From Belnapia mucosa (GTDB taxonomy: Bacteria > Pseudomonadota > Alphaproteobacteria > Acetobacterales > Acetobacteraceae), in contig NZ_JAEUXJ010000011.1 in assembly GCF_016775475.1 (NCBI RefSeq), forward strand, positions 62,001-126,000: a DNA stretch of 64,000 bases. The letters run 5' to 3'. The notes beneath the pieces were generated by a model. It saw only the letters and a program-made list of their open reading frames with translations, did not search any database and had not been told where the DNA came from. Positions 51,996-64,000 of the stretch are shown here, one piece after another. Numbering within the stretch: position 1 is the first letter of the stretch; each line of letters starts with the position of its first letter. Made by a program: the position numbers and the translations under genes.

Positions 51996-54077
51996 TTAAC
52001 CGGCCCGCAAGGTCTCCATCGCCGCCTCCTTGCCGAAGAGCCTCAGCAGCAGCCGCACCGCCTCGCCGCGGGGGCCGGTCAGGCCCGGGTCCTTCTCCAG
52101 CAGCAGGGCAGCGTCGCGGTTGGCCATGGTGACGAGGCCGTCCTGCGCTTCCGCTTCCGGCAGGCCGAGGCGGAAGACCGGGGCGCCGGACTGGCGGGTA
52201 CCGAGCGCCTCGCCGCCGCCGCGCAGGCGGAAATCGGCGTCCGCAATGGCAAAACCGTCCTCTGTATCGCGCAGGATCAGCAGCCGCTCGCGGGAGGCAA
52301 GGCCCAGCGCCTCGTCATAGAGCAGCATGCAGTAGCTCGCCTCGGCGCCGCGCCCGACCCGGCCGCGGAGCTGGTGGAGCTGGGCGAGGCCGAAATGGTC
52401 GGCATGCTCGACCACCATCACCGTCGCCTCCGGCACATCGACGCCGACCTCGATGACGGTGGTGGCGACCAGCAGCCTGGTCCGGCCGGCGGCGAAGTCG
52501 CGGATGGCCTGCTCCCGCACCTCCGGGTCGAGCCGGCCATGGGCGAGGCCGACCTGGCCGGGGAAGCGCTCGGAGAGCTCGGCGAAGCGGGTTTCGGCGG
52601 CGGCCATGTCCACCAGCTCCGATTCGGCGACATGGGGAACGACCCAATAGACCCGGGCGCCGCGCTCCATGGCCCGGCCGATGCCGGCGACCACCTCGGG
52701 CAGGCTGCGGAGGCCGTGCAGGGTGGTGGTGATGGGCTGCCGCCCGGCCGGCTTGCCGGACAGGCGGGAAACGGCCATCTCGCCCCACTGGGTCAGCAGC
52801 AGGGTGCGGGGGATGGGCGTCGCCGTCATCACCAGCATATCGGCCTCGCCGCCTTTCTCGGCCAGCAGCAGGCGTTGGGCGACGCCGAAGCGGTGCTGCT
52901 CATCGACCACGGCGAGGCCGAGGTCGCGGAAGGTGACGCCCTCCTGGAACAGGGCATGGGTGCCGATGGCGATCTGGACGGAGCCGCTGGCAAGCCCCGA
53001 GAGGACGCGCTTGCGCTGGGCGCCCTTCACGCTGCCGGCCAGCAGCTCGACCCGTACGCCGGCCGGGGTGCAGAGGCGGCTTAGCGTGCGGGTGTGCTGT
53101 CGGGCGAGGAGCTCGGTCGGGGCCATCAGCGCCGCCTGGGTCCCGGCCTCGACGGCACGGAGCATTGCCAGCGCCGCGACCAGCGTCTTGCCGGCGCCGA
53201 CATCGCCCTGGAGCAGGCGCAGCATGCGGTGCGGCGCTGCCAGATCGGCATCGATCTCCCGCAACGCATGGGCCTGGGAAGGGGTGAGCGGGTGGCCGAA
53301 GGCGGCGAGCGCCTGGGCGCGGAGATGTCCGTCGCCCTCCAGCGCCCGGCCCGGTCGCTGGCGGACGCGGCGGCGGACCAGGGCGAGGGCGACCTGCCCG
53401 GCCAGCGCCTCGTCATAGGCGAGGCGGGTGCGGTGGATCGGGGGCGGTGGGGCCTCGGGCGCCTGGAGGGCGCGAAGCGCCGGGGCGAAGCCGAGCCAGC
53501 CCTCGCGCCGCATCAGGGCCGGGTCGTGCCATTCCGGCAGGGGCGGGATGCGGTCCAGCGCCGGGCCCATGGCCTTGGCGATCTGGCCGGTCCGCAAGCC
53601 CTGGACCAGCGGCCAGACCGGCTCCAGCTCCGGCAGCCCCTCGGGCCCGGTGGCGGTGAGGGGGTTGATCATGGAGAAGGCGCCGGCCTCGGATTTCACC
53701 TTGCCGGCGAAAAGGCGCTCCGTGCCCGGTGGCAGGATCTGCCGCAGCCATTCGAGGCGGCCATTGATGAAGCGGATCAGCAGCGGCTTGCCACCGGCCT
53801 CAGCGCGGACCTCCACATAGCCGCGGCCGGTCCGGGACCGGGCGGCGCGATGGCCAGTGACAAGGGCCGGGAGGATGACCTCGGCCTCCGGCGGCGCCTC
53901 GGCGGGGCTGTCGATGCGGATGCGGGTGGCGTAGCGCTCCGGCAGGTGGAACAGCAGGTCGAGCACGCGCGTGCCGCCGACCGCCTCCGCCATGCGTTTG
54001 GCGATAATCGGCCCCAGCCCGGGCAGGCTGCCCAAGGGGGAGAAGAGGGGAGTAAGCTCGGTTTGCTCCGGATTCAT
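51996..54077 (-). CDS. recG: ATP-dependent DNA helicase RecG
   Basis: A 693-residue superfamily 2 helicase that rewinds and reverses stalled replication forks. It has an N-terminal wedge/OB domain (about 60-230), motif I LLQGDVGAGKTLVA, motif II VVDEQHRFGV, motif III MTATPIPRTL, and motif VI region QLHQLRGRVGRG followed by the C-terminal TRG motif. Full length; ATG at 54077. It is divergent from sdhE-mfd, a pairing that puts two fork/transcription repair translocases side by side. Confidence 0.96.
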   Translation of the reverse strand: MNPEQTELTPLFSPLGSLPGLGPIIAKRMAEAVGGTRVLDLLFHLPERYATRIRIDSPAEAPPEAEVILPALVTGHRAARSRTGRGYVEVRAEAGGKPLLIRFINGRLEWLRQILPPGTERLFAGKVKSEAGAFSMINPLTATGPEGLPELEPVWPLVQGLRTGQIAKAMGPALDRIPPLPEWHDPALMRREGWLGFAPALRALQAPEAPPPPIHRTRLAYDEALAGQVALALVRRRVRQRPGRALEGDGHLRAQALAAFGHPLTPSQAHALREIDADLAAPHRMLRLLQGDVGAGKTLVAALAMLRAVEAGTQAALMAPTELLARQHTRTLSRLCTPAGVRVELLAGSVKGAQRKRVLSGLASGSVQIAIGTHALFQEGVTFRDLGLAVVDEQHRFGVAQRLLLAEKGGEADMLVMTATPIPRTLLLTQWGEMAVSRLSGKPAGRQPITTTLHGLRSLPEVVAGIGRAMERGARVYWVVPHVAESELVDMAAAETRFAELSERFPGQVGLAHGRLDPEVREQAIRDFAAGRTRLLVATTVIEVGVDVPEATVMVVEHADHFGLAQLHQLRGRVGRGAEASYCMLLYDEALGLASRERLLILRDTEDGFAIADADFRLRGGGEALGTRQSGAPVFRLGLPEAEAQDGLVTMANRDAALLLEKDPGLTGPRGEAVRLLLRLFGKEAAMETLRAG

Positions 54078-54164
54078 CGCACGGAACCGCCGCTGCGGCC
54101 GCCGCCTCGGGCTGACAGGATTCCCATGGCCCCTTATATGCCAGCCCCCAGGCCAGACAGCGAC

Positions 54165-54481
54165 ATGCCCAGCGATCCCTCCGCCTCCGCACCGACTGAA
54201 CTCGACCCGCGCCGTCGGCGCCTGCTTTTCCGCGCCCGCCATCGCGGCACCAAGGAGGCCGATCTGATGATCGGCGCCTTCGTCGAACGCCTAGTCGCCG
54301 GCTTCTCCGAAGCGGAGCTGGACGAGCTGGAGGCGGTGCTGGAATACCCCGATGTGGACCTGTCCGACTGGCTGACCGGCCGCCGGCCCATCCCACCGGA
54401 ATGCCGGACGCCGATGCTCGACCGCATGGCCGTCGAATGCGCCGCCCCAGGTGCCGGCCTGCCCGAGGGCCTGCGCCGGCC

Positions 54482-54485
<4 letters not shown>
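54165..54485 (+). CDS. sdhE: FAD assembly factor SdhE
   Basis: A 106-residue protein from the ATG at 54165; ATGs at 54138 and 54126 would lengthen it by 9-13 residues. It contains the family core RRRLLFRARHRGTKEADLMI (the RGxxE motif needed to attach FAD to SdhA) and then a helical bundle ending DLSDWLTGRRPIP. It promotes covalent flavinylation of succinate dehydrogenase. Its stop overlaps the mfd start (ATGA). Confidence 0.9.
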
Positions 54486-57978
<3,493 letters not shown>

Positions 57979-57982
<4 letters not shown>

Positions 57983-58680
57983 GCGGGGGCGGCCAGCCCT
58001 GCGTAGAGGAAGGGCAGGATCTCCGCCACCGCCCGGTCGAAATCGCCGCTGTCGCAGGCGCCACCGGACATGGCCTCCAGCCGCCCGGTGCGCAGCAAGG
58101 TGTAGCGGTAGGCGCCCATCATGAAATAGAGCCGCCAGCACAGCGTCTCATGCGGCACCTGCGGCAGCGCGCGCTGGAACTCGGCGACATAGGTGAGGGT
58201 GGTCTCGTCATAGACCGTGCTCAGCACCTCCTTCGCGATGTCGTCCGGCTCGGTATGCAGCCGGGCATGCATGCGCATGGTGGCGCGGCCCTCAGGGGTC
58301 TGGCCGTTCAGCATGAAGGGGGTGACGAAGCTGCGGACCAGCGCCTCCAGCGGGATCGGCGCCTCGCCATAGCGGGCGCGGGCCTCGGCCAGGGCGCGGC
58401 TGCGCGCCTCGGTCACCTGGGCGGCGCCGCGGAAATAGGCCGCCCGGAACAGGTCCTTCTTGGCGCCGAAATGGTAATGCAGCTGCGCCAGGTTCACCCC
58501 GGCCGCCTGGGCGATCGCCCGGGTCGAGGCGGCGGCATAGCCATGTTCGGCAAACAGCGCCTGGGCCATGTCCAGGATCCGGTCGCGGACGCTCGGCCCC
58601 GCCTCCGCCGCCTTGGTCTTTTCCGCTACCGCCATGCCGGCTCCAACATCCTTGACACCGGCCGCGCCGGACGCCGACAT
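57979..58680 (-). CDS. TetR/AcrR-family repressor
   Basis: A 233-residue protein from the ATG at 58680; an ATG at 58635 is an alternative. The N-terminal helix-turn-helix (AQALFAEHGYAAASTRAIAQ...LHYHFGAKKDLF) is standard. The ligand domain resembles regulators of fatty-acid or aromatic catabolism. It is divergent from the catabolic operon at 58722-62438, and a 12-base inverted repeat sits just upstream of its start (58683-58694), so it probably controls both. Confidence 0.9.
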
Positions 58681-58682
58681 AT

Positions 58683-58694
58683 GGTCGTTCGACC
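58683..58694. promoter_or_regulatory. Putative TetR operator
   Basis: The inverted repeat GGTCG-TT-CGACC lies in the 41-base gap between the divergent TetR gene and the first catabolic gene. Position and symmetry fit an operator that represses both directions; the binding is inferred. Confidence 0.5.
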
Positions 58695-58721
58695 GACTTC
58701 TTGGCAAGGGAGGGGAGCGGC

Positions 58722-59924
58722 ATGAGCGCGGCATTGGAGGTGGATGGCCTGCCCGTCCTGCGGCCCCGGAGCGACCCGGTGGCCCGCGCCAAGGCGCTGC
58801 TGCCCCTCATCGCCGAGGCCGCACCACGGATCGAGGCGGGGGGCGCCCTGACGCCCGAGGTGCTGGACGCGCTGCATGGCGCCGCCCTGTTCCGCACCCT
58901 GCTGCCGCGCGCCTGCAACGGGGAGGAGGTGACGCCGGTGGCCTTCTTCCGCATGCAGGAAGCGATCGCCTCCGCCGATGCCAGCACCGCCTGGTGCCTC
59001 GGCCAGGCCTCGGGCTGTTCCATGGCCGCGGCCTATATGGCGCCGGAGGTGGCTTGGGAGATCTGGGGCCGCGATCCGCGCGCCGCGGTCGCCTGGGGCA
59101 TGGGCAATGGCGTGGCCGAGGTGGTCGATGGCGGCTACCGTGTCAATGGAAGCTGGCGATTCGCTTCCGGCAGCCGGCACGCCACCTGGATCGGCGCGCA
59201 TTGCCGGGTGCGGGAACGGGATGGCAGCTTCCGCATGGCGCCCGACGGCATGCCGCTCGAACGTACGATGATGCTGCGGCGCGAGCATGTGGCGCTGCGC
59301 GATACCTGGCAGGTGGTCGGGCTGCGCGGCACCGGCAGCGACAGCTACAGCCTCTCCGACATCTTCGTGCCGGAGGAATATTCGGTCTGCCGCGACATGG
59401 ATGAGGAGCGGCGGCTGCCCGGCACCCTCTACCAATTCACGGCCACCCATCTCTATGCCTCGGGCTTCGCCGGCGTCTCGCTCGGCATCGCCCGCGGCAT
59501 GCTGGATGAGTTCCGCCGCATGGCCCAGGGCAAGACCCCGGCCGCCACCACCAAGCCGATGCGCGAGAGTGAGGTGGTGCAGAACGGCCTCGCCCAGGCC
59601 GAGGCCAAGCTCCGTTCTGCCCGCGCCTTCCTGATCGAGACGCTGGAGGAAAGCTGGGAGGCTGTTTCCGCCCGCGGCGCCATCACCATGGATGAGCGAG
59701 TGCTGATCCGCCTCGCCACCACATCCGCCATCCATCGCGCCAAGGAAGTCGCCGAATGGGCCTATCACGAGGCTGGGGCGACCGCGATCTTCGAGAGCGA
59801 GCCCTTCGAGCGCCGGATGCGCGACATCCATGCCTCCGGCCAGCAGCTGCAGGGGCGGAGCGTGCATCTGGAGCTCTGCGGCCAGCATTTCCTTGGCCTC
59901 GCGCCGCAATCGCGCTTTATCTGA
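58722..59924 (+). CDS. Acyl-CoA dehydrogenase-fold flavin monooxygenase-like protein
   Basis: A 400-residue protein, ATG at 58722 behind GGGAGGGGAG. It has the acyl-CoA dehydrogenase fold with ADASTAWCLGQASGCSMAAAY, VNGSWRFASGSRHATWIGAH and WQVVGLRGTGSDSYSLSDIFVPEEY, but lacks the dehydrogenase catalytic Glu signature. It matches the group D flavin hydroxylases (HpaB/HsaA/pigment hydroxylase relatives, acyl-CoA dehydrogenase_2 C-terminal domain) that use reduced flavin to hydroxylate aromatics. No flavin reductase is adjacent. First gene of the operon. Confidence 0.8.
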   Translation: MSAALEVDGLPVLRPRSDPVARAKALLPLIAEAAPRIEAGGALTPEVLDALHGAALFRTLLPRACNGEEVTPVAFFRMQEAIASADASTAWCLGQASGCSMAAAYMAPEVAWEIWGRDPRAAVAWGMGNGVAEVVDGGYRVNGSWRFASGSRHATWIGAHCRVRERDGSFRMAPDGMPLERTMMLRREHVALRDTWQVVGLRGTGSDSYSLSDIFVPEEYSVCRDMDEERRLPGTLYQFTATHLYASGFAGVSLGIARGMLDEFRRMAQGKTPAATTKPMRESEVVQNGLAQAEAKLRSARAFLIETLEESWEAVSARGAITMDERVLIRLATTSAIHRAKEVAEWAYHEAGATAIFESEPFERRMRDIHASGQQLQGRSVHLELCGQHFLGLAPQSRFI

Positions 59925-59940
59925 AACGGGGGAAACACCG

Positions 59941-60336
59941 ATGCCGCTGAACGGCCTGAACCACTACACGATCCGCCCGGCGGATCTGGAGCGGACCAAG
60001 GATTTCTATGTCGATGTGCTGGGCCTCGAGATCGGCTACCGGCCGCCGCTCGGCTTCGACGGCTACTGGCTCTACTGCGGCGGGGAGCCGACGGTGCATC
60101 TGATCGGCCCGCGTGAGCGGGATGCGCATATCCCTCGCAATGCCGGCCCGACCGGGCTGCTCGACCATATCGCCTTCTCCTGCACCGGCCTTGCCGAGAT
60201 GAAGGCGCGGCTGAAGACGCGCGGGATCGAGCATGAGGAGCGGGTAATCCCGCGGGACCGGCAGACCCAGCTCTTCCTCTTCGACCCCGATGGCGTCGCG
60301 GTGGAGCTGAACTACCCGCCGAACGAGACGGTCTAG
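59941..60336 (+). CDS. VOC-family protein (glyoxalase/extradiol dioxygenase fold)
   Basis: A 131-residue single VOC unit with likely metal ligands His in LNHYTIRP, His in LLDHIAFS and Glu in VAVELNYP. It has paired beta-alpha-beta modules starting at residues 5 and 75. Small VOC proteins include glyoxalases, epimerases and ring-cleaving dioxygenases. It is 16 bases downstream of the monooxygenase-like gene, suggesting a step in the same route. Confidence 0.85.
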   Translation: MPLNGLNHYTIRPADLERTKDFYVDVLGLEIGYRPPLGFDGYWLYCGGEPTVHLIGPRERDAHIPRNAGPTGLLDHIAFSCTGLAEMKARLKTRGIEHEERVIPRDRQTQLFLFDPDGVAVELNYPPNETV

Positions 60337-60339
60337 GCC

Positions 60340-60870
60340 ATGGACCGGCCCTGGTGGCGCATCGCGGTCGATGTGCTGAAGGCGAATGAGGTCCACCTCA
60401 TCCCCTATGTGCCCGACAATGTCCTGAAGCCGCTGATCGCGGCGCTGCATGAGGATCCCTTCTTCCACGCCTTCACCGTGGCGCGGGAGGAGGAGGCGGT
60501 CGGCATCGTCGCCGGCGCCTGGATGGCAGGCACCAAAGGCCTGGTGCTGATGCAGACCAGCGGCTTCGCCACGCTGGCCAATGTGCTGGCCAGCCTGCCC
60601 TGCGCCTTCCAGATTCCGGTACTGATGATGATCAGCGAACGCGGCACGATGGGCGAGTTCAACCTGGGCCAGGCGGCGGTCTGGCGCACCATGCGCCCGA
60701 CGCTGGAGGCGCTGGCGATGGAGCACCATGTCGTCACCCGGCTCGATGAGTGCGAGTTCATCTTCGACCGCACCATCCGCCAAGCGCATCTGACCCAGAT
60801 GCCCGCGGCGATAATCCTCTCGCCTCTGCTGACCGGCGGCAAAGCGGTGACTCGGCAGGTGGTGGCATGA
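60340..60870 (+). CDS. TPP-dependent decarboxylase, alpha (PYR) subunit
   Basis: A 176-residue protein forming the pyrimidine-binding half of a thiamine-diphosphate enzyme, related to ComD/sulfopyruvate and phosphonopyruvate decarboxylases. It has YVPDNVLKPLI, the catalytic Glu in VAREEEAVGIVAGAWMAG, and LMQTSGFATLANVLASL. It starts 3 bases after the VOC gene and overlaps the beta subunit by ATGA. The 2-oxo acid substrate is unknown. Confidence 0.85.
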   Translation: MDRPWWRIAVDVLKANEVHLIPYVPDNVLKPLIAALHEDPFFHAFTVAREEEAVGIVAGAWMAGTKGLVLMQTSGFATLANVLASLPCAFQIPVLMMISERGTMGEFNLGQAAVWRTMRPTLEALAMEHHVVTRLDECEFIFDRTIRQAHLTQMPAAIILSPLLTGGKAVTRQVVA

Positions 60871-61472
60871 TCGCGGCCCACAACGCGAAGCGGATGTACC
60901 GCTTCGACCTGATGCAGCGGCTGGTGGCACGGCTGGAGCATGAGGAAGCCGTAATCGGCGGCATCGGCAATACCAATTTCGACCTCTGGTCCGCCGGGCA
61001 CCGGCCGCAGAATTTCTACATGCTGGGCAGCATGGGCCTCGCGGTGCCGATTGCGCTCGGCGTGGCGCTGGCGCAGCCGAACCGGAAGGTCTTCGCGGTG
61101 GAGGGGGACGGTTCGCTGCTGATGCAGCTCGGCTGCCTCGCCACGGTGGCGACGCTGGGGCCGAAGAACCTAGCGATCCTGGTGATGGATAACGGAGTCT
61201 ACCAGATCACCGGCGGCCAACAGACGCCGGCGGCACGGGCGGATTTCGTCGCCATCGCGCAGGGCTGTGGCCTCTCGCACGCGGCCTGGGCGGCGGATGA
61301 GACGGATTTCGAGCGGCAGGTCGGCCATTGCCTGGAGACAGATGGCCCGCATGTCATCGCGGTGAAGCTGGACGACCAGCCACCCGTGAGCCAGACCGAA
61401 CGCGACCCGCCACAGATCCGCGACCGCTTCATGCGCGGGATGGGCGCCAAGCGGAGCAAGCTGCCGGGATAG
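60867..61472 (+). CDS. TPP-dependent decarboxylase, beta (PP) subunit
   Basis: A 201-residue protein, the pyrophosphate-binding half, ComE-like. The TPP/Mg motif is EGDGSLLMQLGCLATVA...MDNGVYQITGG (GDG then N after about 27 residues), preceded by FYMLGSMGLAVPIALGVALA. With the alpha subunit it makes a two-chain decarboxylase instead of the usual single 550-residue chain. Its ATG overlaps the alpha stop. Confidence 0.85.
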   Translation: MIAAHNAKRMYRFDLMQRLVARLEHEEAVIGGIGNTNFDLWSAGHRPQNFYMLGSMGLAVPIALGVALAQPNRKVFAVEGDGSLLMQLGCLATVATLGPKNLAILVMDNGVYQITGGQQTPAARADFVAIAQGCGLSHAAWAADETDFERQVGHCLETDGPHVIAVKLDDQPPVSQTERDPPQIRDRFMRGMGAKRSKLPG

Positions 61473-61484
61473 GGGAGGCACATC

Positions 61485-62438
61485 ATGGCCATGGCTTTCG
61501 ACTGCGCCGGCGTCATCCCGGCGGCGTTGCTGCCTTTCCGGGATGACCTCTCGATCGATGGCCCGGCCTATCGGGGCCATCTGCGGGACCTCGCCGCGGT
61601 GCGGGGGATCAGCGCCATCACCACCAATGCCCATGCCTCGGAGGTCGCCTCCTGCGATCCGGAGGAGCAGCGGGAGGTGCTGGCCCTGACCATGGAGGAG
61701 CTGGGGGACCGGCTGCCGGTCGTCGCCGGCATCTACGCCGACGGCACCCTGCAGGCGGTGCGGCTGGCGCGTGCCGCGGCGGCGGGCGGTGCCGCTGGCC
61801 TGCTGGTCTTCCCACCGACGGTGCTGGCGCGCGGCAATGCGGCACGGCCGGATTGCCTGGCCGACCATGTCCGCGCCATCGCGGCGGCGACCGACCTGCC
61901 GCTGATCCTGTTCCAGTATCCGCTCGCCTCCGGCCTCACCTATCCGCTGCCGACGCTGCTGCGCCTAGCCGAGGAGGTGCCGAGCATCCGCGCCATCAAG
62001 GACTGGAGCGGCGACCCGGTGGTGGCGGAGCGGCATGTGCTCGCGCTCTCGGCGCTGCGCCGGCCGGTGAATGTGCTGAGCACGCATAGCGCCTGGCTCT
62101 TTGCCTCGCTCGTCACCGGCTGCCAAGGGCTGCTTTCCGGTTCCGGCAGCGTCATCGCCGATCTGCAGGTGGCCTTGTTCGAGGCGGTGCAGCGCGGCGA
62201 CATGGCGGCGGCGCGGGCGCTGAACGACCGCATCCGCCCCACCGCCGATGTCTTCTACGCCGAGCCCTTCTTCGACATGCACAACCGCATGAAGGAGGCG
62301 CTGGTGCTGCTCGGCCGGCTGCCGCGCGCGGTGGTGCGGCCGCCGCTGAAGAAGCTGGAGGCGGAGGAGATCGCCCGGATCGGCGCGGCGCTGACGGCGG
62401 CGGGGCTGCTGCCGGCGCAGCGCCTCGCCGCCGAGTAG
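61485..62438 (+). CDS. DapA-family aldolase or hydratase
   Basis: A 317-residue class I aldolase-fold protein, GGGGAGG six bases before the ATG. The Schiff-base Lys is in IRAIKDWSG and the partner Tyr in LFQYPLASG; the substrate loop ITTNAHASEVASC replaces the GTTGE motif of true dihydrodipicolinate synthase. It is therefore probably a catabolic aldolase, not DapA. Last gene of the operon, ending 4 bases from the uvrA stop on the other strand. Confidence 0.88.
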   Translation: MAMAFDCAGVIPAALLPFRDDLSIDGPAYRGHLRDLAAVRGISAITTNAHASEVASCDPEEQREVLALTMEELGDRLPVVAGIYADGTLQAVRLARAAAAGGAAGLLVFPPTVLARGNAARPDCLADHVRAIAAATDLPLILFQYPLASGLTYPLPTLLRLAEEVPSIRAIKDWSGDPVVAERHVLALSALRRPVNVLSTHSAWLFASLVTGCQGLLSGSGSVIADLQVALFEAVQRGDMAAARALNDRIRPTADVFYAEPFFDMHNRMKEALVLLGRLPRAVVRPPLKKLEAEEIARIGAALTAAGLLPAQRLAAE

Positions 62439-62442
62439 CAGC

Positions 62443-64000
<1,558 letters not shown>

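Overview
The window is a chromosome segment of a very G+C-rich alphaproteobacterium (roughly 70% G+C by eye), most likely an acetic-acid-bacterium relative of the Roseomonas type (Acetobacteraceae). Evidence for this is the gene order ppiD-trpE ... trpG-trpD-trpC-moaC-moeA-lexA next to comEC and gltX, an alphaproteobacterial GTTC-N7-GTTC LexA box, a CtrA-like DNA-binding domain, several orphan Bug (TctC-type) solute receptors, and alphaproteobacterial extragenic palindromes. No prophage, transposase, CRISPR array, rRNA operon or origin was seen.

Layout. 1-5.6 kb: the end of a KGG stress protein, a CoA-transferase with its halves in swapped order, two Bug receptors, and a membrane/Rieske/hemerythrin fusion. 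5.6-10 kb: a minus-strand operon of metallo-hydrolase, DehI-like protein, GreB and a ROK-type kinase whose motifs are circularly permuted, followed by an alpha/beta hydrolase. 10-15.2 kb: acyl-CoA metabolism (acyl-CoA ligase, acyl-CoA dehydrogenase, alpha-methylacyl-CoA racemase) with a Bug receptor. 15.2-19.7 kb: a second KGG protein and a four-gene polyamine-type ABC importer. 19.8-22.7 kb: tRNA-Ser(GCU) followed by a gene-poor, compositionally odd stretch, then a Crp/Fnr regulator. 22.7-30.8 kb: thioesterase, carboxylesterase, gltX, comEC, lexA and moeA.

30.8-38.5 kb is the tryptophan/molybdopterin block: trpE lies upstream, separated by an amidohydrolase from trpGDC-moaC-moeA. A classical Trp-codon leader peptide and terminator hairpin precede trpG, followed by a small well-initiated open frame that overlaps trpG. 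38.5-45.9 kb holds tpiA, a deacetylase-family gene, an aminotransferase, hydrolases, a lytic transglycosylase, a CtrA-like regulator whose receiver has lost its phosphorylation residues, and msrP. 46-52 kb has a Bug receptor and a Nudix gene joined to a Gld-like ABC exporter system. 52-58 kb holds DNA repair (recG, mfd) with sdhE. 58-62.4 kb is a TetR-controlled catabolic operon (flavin monooxygenase-like, VOC, two-subunit TPP decarboxylase, DapA-like aldolase) of unknown substrate. The window ends inside uvrA.

Most genes are ordinary metabolism and information processing. The points most worth a second look are the permuted ROK protein, the permuted CaiB protein, the DUF2231-Rieske-hemerythrin fusion, the phosphorylation-dead CtrA-like regulator, the placement of the trp attenuator, and the unassigned catabolic operon.
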